A stretch of 26,506 bases of DNA. Source: CALBZH01 sp964538515. Its GTDB lineage: Bacteria > Desulfobacterota > Syntrophobacteria > Syntrophobacterales > Syntrophobacteraceae. Of this stretch, positions 7,459 to 15,128 are shown one piece after another (positions within the stretch are counted from its first letter, which is position 1; every line of letters starts with the position of its first letter). The notes beneath the pieces are model-generated. The model was given only the letters and a program-made list of their open reading frames with translations. It ran no database searches and was not told where the DNA came from. The DNA is taken from assembly GCA_964538515.1 (NCBI GenBank), contig CAZIEW010000075.1:1-26506 (forward strand), written 5' to 3'. Both the position numbers and the translations under genes were made by a program.

Positions 7459-7760
7459 ATTCAACCTTTCCTTGTCAATTTCCGTAGCGATGAGTCGCAA
7501 CGGCGGGCGAAAAGATGAACCCACCAGGCCTGTCGATTTGAGGTTGCCCGATCTGCTCATTTTGGTAACATTGAAACCATTCATCCAAAGATGATCCAAG
7601 ATTCCCGTTCCAAGAGCCTGTGGCTACCACCCAGCTATGGATATTGAGCAGGATGAGGTGGTCCGAGAGCATCTTACCATCTCATCATTGAAACGTGGGA
7701 GACCGAAAGTCTAGCGTTTTATTTCTGCACGATCGCGACAAGACGGGGGGAGGGCCTGCC
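7459..7760. other. Intergenic stretch between divergent genes
   Basis: These 302 bases separate the redox fusion gene (leftward) from the VWA gene (rightward) and should hold promoters for both. I find no convincing -35/-10 pair. A 25-codon frame at 7637-7714 (MDIEQDEVVREHL...) has no ribosome site. It may be chance or a remnant, so it is not called as a gene. Confidence 0.4.
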
Positions 7761-9767
7761 ATGCGAGCAAAGCAAGTCGATGGGAAACAGACGGTTAGGG
7801 TGTGTGCTTTGAGTCTGCTCGTGCTGCTGATGAGTGCATGGGCCGATGGACGAGCCAGCCTGGCGGGGGCGCAGGAAGTCAAGCCGACGAACGTCGATGC
7901 CCAGGTTGTCATTAACCAGGTCGACAACTCGCTTTTCCCGAAAATCAAGCTGTTTGTCTCCGTGCTGGATGCCGCGGGAAAGATGATCCGAGGACTTGGC
8001 GAGAAGGATTTTGTGGTCAAGGAAGACGAGGTCGAGCAGTCGCCGGTCACCGTGGAAACGCAGCTGCCTTCCATCGCCACGGTGCTGGTGCTGGACACCA
8101 GCGGCAGTATGAAGAACGCGATTCCCGACCTCAAGCGGGCGGCCGGCACCTTCGTGGACAATGTGCGCGCGGAAGACGAGGTGCTGCTCATCGACTTCAG
8201 TGACAAGGTGAAAGTGATCGAAAGCTTCACCACGGCCAAGGGGCCGCTCAAGGCCGCCATCGGCGGCCTCCGGGCGCGCGGCAATACGGCGCTCTACGAT
8301 GCCATCTACGAGGCAACCAAGAGCTTCGGGGACAAGAAGGGGCGCAAGGTGGTCATCGTCCTCACCGACGGGAAGGACGATGACGGCACCAACAAGCCGC
8401 TCAGCACAAAAACGGTCGACGAGGTCGTCAGTGCAGCCAACGAAATCAACGTGCCGGTCTTCACCATCGGGCTGGGCGCAAGTGTCGACGAAGCCGTCCT
8501 CAAGAAGATCGCCGTGGCCTCCGGCGGGCAATACTTCCCTTCCCCCTCCTCGGCGGAGCTGGAAGGTCTCTATCGGGAGATCAGCGCGCAACTGACCGGG
8601 CAGTACCTTCTCAGCTACGCCACCGACCTGGCGGAAGCGGATGGCTCCTGGCACCGTGTGGTGGTTACCGTTGGTGCGGGTCTGGGCCAAAAGCAGTACA
8701 TGGCGCCGCTCGACAAGTCCGCGGTCAAGGCTGAAGCCAAACCCGCTCCGCCGCCCGTCAGGGAGGAGCCCAAAGGGGGAGCGCTCTCCAAGGAAGGCAG
8801 CGGAAGCCCTAATGTCAATGTGCTGGCTGCCAGCCAAGGGACCCAGATTCTGTTCGCCACGAGCCAGTATGACGACGGCGACTGGGCAGCCCGCAACCTG
8901 ATCGACGAGGCCATTGGCAAAGGGCATGGATACTGTTCCAGCGCCAATGCCCCTCAGGAGATCCTTTTGGAGCTGCCCAGGGTCGCAACTTTGACCGAGA
9001 TGATTATCGATCCCTACACGATTGAATCGGAAAGCAGGTGGGTCAAGGACCTTGAGCTGTGGGTCTCGACATCCGATCCCCACGGGGAATTCACCAAGGT
9101 CACCGCGGTGAAACTGGATAACACGAGGCTGGAAAGCCAGGATCCCGCCTATTCCCTCACCGAGCAGACCTTTCCCCTCCCCCCGACATCGGCCCGTTGG
9201 GTCAAGCTTATGCTCAAAAGCAACTATGGCGGAAGCTTTTTCCAGCTTGGAGAAGTCAAGCTGATGGGCACGTTCAGCGAAGAAACAGGCAAAGCCGAAC
9301 GGCTCAAGAACGTCCTGGCAGAGGTGAATGGGGGGAAGCTGGTTTATTTCACGAATCAATATGACAATGGCGACTGGGCAGCCAAGAACCTGATCGATGA
9401 CCAACTGGGAAAAGGGCATGGGTATTGTACCAAAGACGCCCAGCCCGCGGAAGTCGTCTTCGTGCTTCCCGATGTGACCACGATCACCCGGCTGGCTTTC
9501 AACCCCTTCACCACCGAATCCCCTGACAGGTGGGTGAAGGAAGTGGAAGTGCAGGTTTCGACCCAAGGCCCCAAGCAAGGGTTCAAATCCGTGGGGAAGT
9601 TCACCTTGCACAATCGGCAGAATGTCGATCGTGGCAAGCCATTGCCGGACCAGACTTTTAAAATCGATCCGACACAGGCAAAATTCATCAAGCTGATGCT
9701 CCTCAAAAACCACGGCGGAAGCTTCCTGCAGCTGGGAGAATTCAAGGCGTTTGCGCCGGAGGAGTGA
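7761..9767 (+). CDS. Secreted VWA-domain protein with two tandem C-terminal beta-sandwich-like repeats
   Basis: This 668-residue protein starts at the ATG at 7761, directly behind GGGGGGAGGG with 7-base spacing. An upstream in-frame ATG (7695) lacks such a site. A signal peptide (VRVCALSLLVLLMSAWADG, cleavage near AGA-QE) is followed by a short beta-rich domain (residues about 45-105). A VWA domain comes next (about 105-285) with an intact metal-ion-dependent adhesion site, LDTSGSM (112-117), a downstream Thr in GNTALYDA and TDGKDDD. After a Pro/Ala-rich linker come two copies of a domain of about 140 residues, each with QYD(D/N)GDWAA(R/K)NLID, GKGHGYC, RWVK and a closing GGSF(F/L)QLGE. These resemble discoidin/F5-8C galactose-binding-like modules. 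It probably acts in the periplasm or at the surface in adhesion or complex assembly. There is no obvious operon partner. Confidence 0.85.
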   Translation: MRAKQVDGKQTVRVCALSLLVLLMSAWADGRASLAGAQEVKPTNVDAQVVINQVDNSLFPKIKLFVSVLDAAGKMIRGLGEKDFVVKEDEVEQSPVTVETQLPSIATVLVLDTSGSMKNAIPDLKRAAGTFVDNVRAEDEVLLIDFSDKVKVIESFTTAKGPLKAAIGGLRARGNTALYDAIYEATKSFGDKKGRKVVIVLTDGKDDDGTNKPLSTKTVDEVVSAANEINVPVFTIGLGASVDEAVLKKIAVASGGQYFPSPSSAELEGLYREISAQLTGQYLLSYATDLAEADGSWHRVVVTVGAGLGQKQYMAPLDKSAVKAEAKPAPPPVREEPKGGALSKEGSGSPNVNVLAASQGTQILFATSQYDDGDWAARNLIDEAIGKGHGYCSSANAPQEILLELPRVATLTEMIIDPYTIESESRWVKDLELWVSTSDPHGEFTKVTAVKLDNTRLESQDPAYSLTEQTFPLPPTSARWVKLMLKSNYGGSFFQLGEVKLMGTFSEETGKAERLKNVLAEVNGGKLVYFTNQYDNGDWAAKNLIDDQLGKGHGYCTKDAQPAEVVFVLPDVTTITRLAFNPFTTESPDRWVKEVEVQVSTQGPKQGFKSVGKFTLHNRQNVDRGKPLPDQTFKIDPTQAKFIKLMLLKNHGGSFLQLGEFKAFAPEE

Positions 9768-9792
9768 TCGGAAGGCGAAACCTATCCACTCT

Positions 9793-9839
9793 GGCTCGAC
9801 GGTATCCTGATGATCCCGGGGATCTGGAGCCGTCGAGCC
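9793..9839. other. Inverted repeat, 10-bp perfect arms
   Basis: GGCTCGACGG (9793-9802) pairs perfectly with CCGTCGAGCC (9830-9839) around a 27-base loop that itself contains a GATCCCGGGGATC partial palindrome. It lies 26 bases after the VWA stop. There is no T-run after it, so it is a possible RNA-stabilising or factor-assisted termination structure. Confidence 0.5.
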
Positions 9840-9848
9840 GCCCGTAAG

Positions 9849-9874
9849 GCCGCCCGCAATCATTGCCGGGCGGC
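9849..9874. terminator. Compact GC-rich hairpin, possible terminator
   Basis: An 11-bp stem with one bulged C at 9867 (arms 9849-9859 and 9863-9874) closes a 3-base loop, only 10 bases after the previous hairpin. Stability is high, but the following sequence (ACAACGC) has no T-tract. Rho-independent termination is therefore uncertain. Confidence 0.35.
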
Positions 9875-10130
9875 ACAACGCACACCGGCATGTCATCACG
9901 ATGTTCCGAGCCAACCCTCCTCCCAATCCTCACCGACCTCAACACCTCGGCACTTGAAGAGTGAGTCTTTTCGGAGTAGTGACGTGGTCCGGGTTTTCGT
10001 GCTTGCAGGACTAGGTGTTCCGCGGGCACCGTTACCCCAGTGGGGCAAATTGGGCTCCGACACCCAGACAACCTGGATCTCAGACAAACGCACGAATAGC
10101 CGGATACGAGGCGACCGGTACGTGGACGAC

Positions 10131-12380
10131 ATGGAACCTGGTGTCACATCGAGAAAAAAGGGCTCCAACATGGGTCGAGTGATCCCGAATTGCTTCGCGG
10201 GATTGATTTCAGGGCTGATGTCCATCATTGCCAGCATTTCGTACGCGACGCTGATCTTTTCCGGAAGCCTGTCGGGAGGATTGCCTCTGGGCATCGCCAG
10301 CGCGCTCGTCAGTGCAACGGTGGTTGGCGCGCTCGTTGCCTTGCGCGGGTCATCGCCCTTCACAATCGCCGGACCGGATGCCAACATATCGGCTATCCTG
10401 GCAGTCATGGCCGCTTCTCTGGGGGCCGGTCTTGGAGTGGATGCCACCTCATCGACCTTTGCATCGACCCTGTGGACACTCCTTGCGCTGACATCCCTCC
10501 TGGCTGGGCTATTCTTTTACTTTGTTGGAAGATACCGCTTGGGGCGCTGGATCCGCTTCATCCCCTACCCCGTGGTGGGTGGGTTCCTCGCTGGAACCGG
10601 GTGGCTGCTGATTCGCGGCGCCTTCACGGTCATGGCGGGAGTGCCACTGACACTCGACGGGGCTCCAGCGCTGCTGGAGAGGTCCAACCTTCTGCACTGG
10701 CTGCCCGGTGCTCTCATGGCCGGAGCATTTGTCTGCATCCTGAGGCGATTCCGACACTTCCTGGTCCTGCCCTCGCTCCTTGCGGGATGCATTCTGGCTT
10801 CGCATGCATGGCTATCCATTTTGGGGGTATCCATCGAGGAGGCCATCGCCGAGGGCTGGCTCCTCGACCGGCTCCCCGGAAACCTGCTGAAAGCAACGTG
10901 GGAGCCCCTTTCGCTGCACCAGGTCCACTGGAGCCTCATAGCAGCCGAAAAGGGAGGTCTGCTGGCCCTGATCATTCTTGCCGCCATCGTCATCCTGCTC
11001 AATGCCGCCAGCGTGGAGATTGCGACAAGGAGCGATGTGGATCTGGATCGTGAGCTCACTTCGACGGGGGTCGCCAATCTTCTCGCCGCCCCACTGGGCG
11101 GATTGGTCGGCTGTATCGCTCTCAGCCGGACCTTGCTCAACTGGAAGGCTGGGGCCACCAGCGGTCTCTCGGGCATGGTGGCGGCGCTCCTGAGCGCCGT
11201 TGTGCTGTATTTCGGGCCTTCCTTCCTCAGCTACCTTCCCAAAGCGGTGCTTGGGGCACTCCTGGTCTATCTGGGGCTGAGCCTTTTGATCGAATGGGTT
11301 TTCGAAGGCTGGCAGCGGTTTTCCGGGTTTGACTTCTGTCTTGTCCTGATGATTCTGTTTGTCATTGCGACCAGGGGGTTTCTGCAGGGAGTCGGGATCG
11401 GCCTGGTTGTGTCCTGCCTGTTGTTCGCCTTCAACTACAGCCGGATCTCTGTCATCAAGCACGAGCTGTCCGGGGCCAATACCCGAAGCAACGTGGAGCG
11501 TTCTTTCCACGATCAACGCATTCTTAAGGAAAAGGGAGATCAGATCTACATCCTCCGCCTTCAGGGCTACATCTTCTTCGGCACGGCCTATCCCCTGCTC
11601 ACCCATATTCTCGGCCGAATCCGATCGGCCGACCAGCCGCAGCTGCGCTTTGTCGTGCTCGATTTCGGCCATGTGAGCGGCCTTGACTCTTCATCGGTTC
11701 TCGGTCTCAGCAAAATAGTGCAGACGTGTGAAGCCAACCAGATCCTGCCGATCTTCGTCAACCTCAAGCCGGGCGTCCGGGAACTGCTGGTGGAGGGAGG
11801 CTGCGACATTCAGGCTGCTTCCGGAGAGAGCGCTGCTCAATCCGGGGATGAATGCCCGCTCTTTCCGGATCTGGACCATGCCATCGCCTGGTGTGAGGAG
11901 CAGATCCTGAGTGGAGAAAACACGGAAGGGGCTGCATCTCATCGGTCTCTGGAAGACCTCTTCGGGGAGCTCTTTCAGCACAGGGAATCGATCGCTGACT
12001 TGAGAGGTTACTTGGAGCGCCTTGAGACGCCGGCCGGCCATGTGCTTTTCAGGCAAGGGCAATTCGGTGACGAGATGTTCTTTGTCGAGTCCGGGGAAGT
12101 GACCGCATTGCTGGAGCTCTCGAACGGAAAGAGCACCCGTCTCCGGACCATGGGCCCTGGAACGGTCGTGGGCGAAATGGGCCTTTACCTTGAAAAACCC
12201 CGATCCGGGACAGTTGTCACCAACAAGCCATGCGTGCTGCACCGGCTTTCTTCGGAAGCCTTCAGAACGATCGGGAAAGAGAATCCGGAGCTCGCCTCCG
12301 CGATTCACCATTTTATCGTACGCATCCTGGCGAACCGGCTGAGCCACGCCAACGACGAACTGGCGAATCTGCTGCGCTGA
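10131..12380 (+). CDS. SulP-family anion transporter with STAS and cyclic-nucleotide-binding domains
   Basis: This is a 749-residue protein from the ATG at 10131. An ATG at 10170, just before RVIPNCFAGLISGLM, is equally possible and has AAGGG about 8 bases upstream. Residues about 15-430 are the membrane transport core with at least ten helices, including the SulP landmarks SPFTIAGPDANISAIL and YLPKAVLGALLVYLGL. A STAS domain follows (about 470-590) with FGTAYPLLTHIL and FVVLDFGHVSGLDSSSVLGL, where Asp-Ser-Ser is the phosphorylatable region in STAS homologues. The C-terminus (about 630-745) is a cNMP-binding domain: LFRQGQFGDEMFFVESGEV and a phosphate-binding-cassette-like GEMGLYLEKPRSGTVV. 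SulP proteins move sulfate, bicarbonate or other anions; the substrate here is not determined. The cNMP module suggests direct nucleotide control or a regulatory scaffold. Confidence 0.88.
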   Translation: MEPGVTSRKKGSNMGRVIPNCFAGLISGLMSIIASISYATLIFSGSLSGGLPLGIASALVSATVVGALVALRGSSPFTIAGPDANISAILAVMAASLGAGLGVDATSSTFASTLWTLLALTSLLAGLFFYFVGRYRLGRWIRFIPYPVVGGFLAGTGWLLIRGAFTVMAGVPLTLDGAPALLERSNLLHWLPGALMAGAFVCILRRFRHFLVLPSLLAGCILASHAWLSILGVSIEEAIAEGWLLDRLPGNLLKATWEPLSLHQVHWSLIAAEKGGLLALIILAAIVILLNAASVEIATRSDVDLDRELTSTGVANLLAAPLGGLVGCIALSRTLLNWKAGATSGLSGMVAALLSAVVLYFGPSFLSYLPKAVLGALLVYLGLSLLIEWVFEGWQRFSGFDFCLVLMILFVIATRGFLQGVGIGLVVSCLLFAFNYSRISVIKHELSGANTRSNVERSFHDQRILKEKGDQIYILRLQGYIFFGTAYPLLTHILGRIRSADQPQLRFVVLDFGHVSGLDSSSVLGLSKIVQTCEANQILPIFVNLKPGVRELLVEGGCDIQAASGESAAQSGDECPLFPDLDHAIAWCEEQILSGENTEGAASHRSLEDLFGELFQHRESIADLRGYLERLETPAGHVLFRQGQFGDEMFFVESGEVTALLELSNGKSTRLRTMGPGTVVGEMGLYLEKPRSGTVVTNKPCVLHRLSSEAFRTIGKENPELASAIHHFIVRILANRLSHANDELANLLR

Positions 12381-12607
12381 GCCCGGATGGAATGTGCGTG
12401 ACTACCTGGAAACGCACTGAGAGTCCGGCCTCCAGACGCTCTGCACATTGTCCTTGTCTCCAAACCGGAGCGAGGGCATGATGCAGGCAACCGGGAAGCC
12501 GTCACGAAAATGCGGCACGGTTGATTTCGTGAGATGCGTCGATTTGGACCCGGGAGAGCTGATCGACTCGAGGAGCCAAATGACCAAGCCGACAAAGGAG
12601 AATGGCC

Positions 12608-12937
12608 ATGTATCTACCGGACATTTACGACAAATTTCGTCAGCAATACGCAGACATCGCCGACAAGTACGACCAATTGGGGATCGCATGCCGGGCGGCG
12701 GGACCCCTGGATCAAAAGGTCCAGGACCTGGTGAAGCTGGGGATTGCTATAGGGGCGAGCTCCCAGGGCGCGGTCCGCTCCAGTGCCAGAAAGGCCCTGG
12801 CTTCGGGCGCAGCACCGGAGGAAATCATCCAGACCGTGCTGCTCGCCCTGACCACCACCGGGTTCCCCAATATGATCGCCTCAATGGGCTGGGTCAGGGA
12901 AGTCTTGGAGAAAGAGGGTGCGGTAAAGAATAAGTAG
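12608..12937 (+). CDS. Carboxymuconolactone decarboxylase (CMD/AhpD-like) family protein
   Basis: This 109-residue protein has its start placed at the ATG at 12608, 7 bases after GGAG. An ATG at 12602 would leave only one base. The all-helical CMD core is seen in DQKVQDLVKLGIAIGASSQ, AVRSSARKALASGAAPEE and IIQTVLLALTTTGFPNM. AhpD-type members use a Cys-x-x-Cys pair before the conserved His for peroxide or disulfide chemistry. Here that region reads SSQGAVRSSARKAL, with neither the Cys pair nor the His, although one cysteine occurs earlier (IACRAAG). It is therefore unlikely to be a classical AhpD reductase, and the function remains open. It stands alone behind SulP, 227 bases downstream, and ends 4 bases from a convergent gene. 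Confidence 0.78.
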   Translation: MYLPDIYDKFRQQYADIADKYDQLGIACRAAGPLDQKVQDLVKLGIAIGASSQGAVRSSARKALASGAAPEEIIQTVLLALTTTGFPNMIASMGWVREVLEKEGAVKNK

Positions 12938-12941
12938 TCGC

Positions 12942-13242
12942 TCATTCCCCGAAGATCGAGTCGACTTTCTGATCAAGCTCATCAATCTCCATGGGCTTGA
13001 TGCAATGGACGTCCGCTCCAATGAAGGCCCTGTCGCCCGGGGCCACAACCGCCGTAGCGCCGGCCGAGCCCTCCTACTGTCCCCCGCGCACCATCCGAGA
13101 GGTCCGGGATGAGACCCAGATCCCCTCGAATCGCGAGTCTGCCGGCCCTCCTTCGCTTCAGTCGGAAAAGCATTACCGCAAGGCCAGTGACCAGAGTCAG
13201 CAGGGCCGCCGCGAATCCGAGCAGAAACGCCTGCACAGCCAT
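12942..13242 (-). pseudogene. Small one-helix membrane protein, frameshifted
   Basis: From the ATG at 13242 the frame gives a membrane helix (VQAFLLGFAAALLTLVTGLA), a basic stop-transfer segment FRLKRRRAG and LAIRGDLGLIPDLSDG, up to about GGLG near 13065. In that frame the rest (RRYGGCGPGRQGLHW...) is Gly/Arg-rich and implausible. The neighbouring frame gives GATAVVAPGDRAFIGADVHC and then KPMEIDELDQKVDSIFGE before a stop at 12944-12942. That is a natural acidic ending, with GC-rich third positions. Joining the two needs a one-base shift within GGCCGGCGC (about 13055-13064) and yields about 99 residues. The gene starts 2 bases after the anti-sigma stop, so it belongs to that operon. Either the gene is broken, the base is a sequencing error, or there is programmed frameshifting. 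Its role is unknown. Confidence 0.6.
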
Positions 13243-13244
13243 GC

Positions 13245-13658
13245 CTACCCTCGTCCAGACTCACCGATAATGCGGAAGAACGCCGATCCCATGGATAGCG
13301 GCGGGCAATCCCCGAATTCATCCAGGCTGCCCGTCGTCGTTTCCTTGCTTATCCCCATCCGATCCAGAAGCTCACCGAGAAGCGCCATGAGGGCGGAAAC
13401 GACCGTCCGACTTCCGATTGGCTCCGCGGCGGAGCGCTCCCACGCATCCACCCTCGCCACCACCCGCCGGGCGAAACCCGATCCGGGGTCCAGTGCCGGC
13501 AGCGCCCGGACCTCCTCGTCGATAGCCTTCAGGCTGCCAAGGTCCGCCGCGCATCTCGCACACTGGGAAAGGTGCCGCGCCAGGTCCTCCGAGGTCTCGG
13601 CGTCCAGCTCACCGTCCAGGTAGGCCGAAAGCCTTTCTTCAAGCTCGTTACACCGCAT
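13245..13658 (-). CDS. Anti-sigma factor with a zinc-finger (ZAS) domain
   Basis: This 137-residue protein opens with MRCNELEERLSAYLDGELD, the usual start of zinc-finger anti-sigma factors. HLSQCARC follows (His29, Cys33, Cys36), giving the H-x3-C-x2-C zinc/redox motif. This domain wraps around ECF sigma regions 2 and 4. It lies 3 bases after the sigma gene, the classic sigma/anti-sigma pair. There is no hydrophobic helix, so unlike most such proteins it appears soluble. The next gene in the operon encodes a one-helix membrane protein. The C-terminal SLDEFGDCPPLSMGSAFF segment is distinctive, but I cannot assign it a role. Confidence 0.85.
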   Translation of the reverse strand: MRCNELEERLSAYLDGELDAETSEDLARHLSQCARCAADLGSLKAIDEEVRALPALDPGSGFARRVVARVDAWERSAAEPIGSRTVVSALMALLGELLDRMGISKETTTGSLDEFGDCPPLSMGSAFFRIIGESGRG

Positions 13659-13661
13659 GCG

Positions 13662-14216
13662 TCACTCCTTTGGGCTTTTCCCCATCGTCCGCCTGAGAGA
13701 CCTGCGCGCCCGGAACAGCAGCGACTCGACACTCGATACGGATACGGACAGCACCCTACCGATCTCCGCATACGAGAGACTGTCTCTCACCTTCAAGAGA
13801 AGAGCGGCCCGCTGTCTTTCGGGCAGGCGATCGAGGGCGCTCATCAGCTCCCTTTCCCGCTCGGAAGCCTCGAGAGGATCACCCTTCTCGCCGACCTCCC
13901 TTCCGATATCCCTCTCGGCCAAGTCATGCAGAAGCTGCCTGCGCCGTGCAAACCGCTTCCTCTCGTTTACCCAGAGATTGTATGCGATCGTAAGGATCCA
14001 GGCCTTGACGCTTCCTCGCGGCTCGAAGTCCGCTGAAGCCCGGTAGACCCTCAGAAAGACCTCCTGGGCAAGATCTTCGGCCATGAGACGATCTCCTCCC
14101 GCATGCCGGTAGACGAAGCTCATGACGATGCCCTGATACCGTCTAACCAGGCACTCGAACGCCACATGGTCACCCGCCCCAATCGCTTTGATCAGGTCCT
14201 GATCCGACGGCTCCAT
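13662..14216 (-). CDS. ECF RNA polymerase sigma factor (RpoE-like)
   Basis: This 184-residue protein has the two-domain ECF layout. Region 2 spans residues about 8-85 (DHVAFECLVRRYQGIVMSFV, AEDLAQEVFLRVYRAS, WILTIAYNLWVNERKR). Region 4 spans about 130-180 (ALDRLPERQRAALLLKV, DSLSYAEIGRVLSVSVSSVE, LLFRARRSLRR), with a helix-turn-helix for -35 recognition. It leads a three-gene operon (sigma, ZAS anti-sigma, small membrane protein) with gaps of 2-3 bases. Its ribosome site (GGCGGG just before the ATG) is weak. Immediately upstream lies the decayed TauE-like gene read in the same direction, so the original promoter may sit in or before that remnant. The target genes cannot be told. Confidence 0.92.
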   Translation of the reverse strand: MEPSDQDLIKAIGAGDHVAFECLVRRYQGIVMSFVYRHAGGDRLMAEDLAQEVFLRVYRASADFEPRGSVKAWILTIAYNLWVNERKRFARRRQLLHDLAERDIGREVGEKGDPLEASERERELMSALDRLPERQRAALLLKVRDSLSYAEIGRVLSVSVSSVESLLFRARRSLRRTMGKSPKE

Positions 14217-14239
14217 CCCGCCTGCCCGAATTTAGTCAC

Positions 14240-14928
14240 TCACCGGTTGATGTCCTGAACGATGTAACTTCCCGCAAGGAACATGATGATGATACCAAGA
14301 AACAGCTTCAGATACTTCCGCGGAATGCATTTGGGGAGTCTTGCCCCCAGGTACATGCCGCCGAAGTTTCTCACGCCGCAGGGAAAGCCCAGGATCCAGT
14401 CGGGGGCACACGAAAGCCCCCCTTGCACCGGCATGACACAGTAGAAGAATACCCCGGCGCGCTGAAGGTGAAACGCTCTTCCCAGACCTCGTACTCCGCC
14501 CGAGACAGGCTCCAGGTAACCGTCCGGACGACGGCCTCCGCCGGAAGACCTGCGCTCACGCGCTCCGCCTGCTCCGTTTTCAGCTTCCTCGCGTGCTGAT
14601 TGAATTTCTCTTCGAGCGTCTTCATTTCCTTTTTTGGCCCGTTGAGACCGCTCGGTCATCTCGTAAAGCAGCCGATTGTCGATGGAGAGAAGGACAAGGC
14701 CGACGATGAATTTGAAGGAGCGGGGGGCCGGGAGATAAGGGACCCTCAAGGAGTAACCGATGAAGCCCCCGGGCAGCGTCCCCACGATCATGACCCAGGT
14801 CAGCGGCCAGGGCATTCGGCCTTCTTCCAGATGGTCGATACAGCAAATGCGACCAAAGGCGGGAGAAACGCCCAGGCGCTCACCTCGGAAGCAGCAAATG
14901 TCCCATACGAGACATCCAGCAGATTCAT
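14240..14928 (-). pseudogene. TauE/SafE (TSUP) membrane transporter, decayed by frameshifts and deletions
   Basis: An ATG at 14928 with GAGGAGG upstream opens MNLLDVSYGTFAASEVSAWA, then FLPPLVAFAVSTIW, the typical start of a sulfite-exporter-like TSUP protein. The frame hits a TGA at 14802-14800. The next family segment (WPLTWVMIVGTLPGGFIGYS, YLPAPRSFKFIVGLVLLSI) is in another frame, with the second helix region missing between them. A shift at an A6 run near 14632 leads to MKTLEEKFNQHARKLKTEQA and VWEERFTFSAPG. A further shift leads to GVFFYCVMPVQGGLS, CAPDWILGF and LKLFLGIIIMFLAGSYIV. The missing parts correspond, from memory of the family, to roughly 50-80 residues each. Two deletions and three shifts mean a dead gene rather than a single sequencing error. 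Confidence 0.75.
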
Positions 14929-15128
14929 CGGGTCCTCCTCTCCAACAGCGACGTGAGCTTCAAAACCGGCCAATACCTTCTAAGGGGCTAAACAACGCGG
15001 AAAGGAAAACCTTGCGCCAGGATTGCACGCGGCATCCTCATCGACGGGACCAAGCCGACCTCGCACGCGTCGCCAGGACCACCTGAGCGCTTGCCCCGGA
15101 CCGCCTCCCGAAGTATGCTGCCTTGGGG

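Larger units (their letters stand above)
9768..10130. other. Gene-free stretch with two strong hairpins
   Basis: These 363 bases lie between the VWA and SulP genes, both read rightward. The SulP frame stays open upstream to 9810, but that extension is Arg/Ser/Pro-rich, matches nothing in the SulP family and overlaps the hairpins, so it is treated as non-coding. Two inverted repeats are described separately. No clear promoter was seen. Confidence 0.45.

Noticed and set aside
7637..7714. A 25-codon frame (MDIEQDEVVREHL...) before the VWA gene
   Set aside because: No ribosome site and no recognisable feature; may be chance.
7719..9926. A 735-residue open frame on the minus strand opposite the VWA gene
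   Set aside because: Long antisense frames are common in GC-rich coding DNA; the sense frame has a signal peptide, VWA motif and internal repeats, so this one is a shadow.
9810..10130. N-terminal extension of the SulP protein to 9810
   Set aside because: Arg/Ser/Pro-rich, lacks a ribosome site and overlaps two hairpins; SulP proteins usually begin just before the first helix.
15000..15128. Fluoride riboswitch (crcB motif) upstream of the crcB remnant
   Set aside because: The conserved GGNGATGG-type core and pseudoknot partner could not be found.
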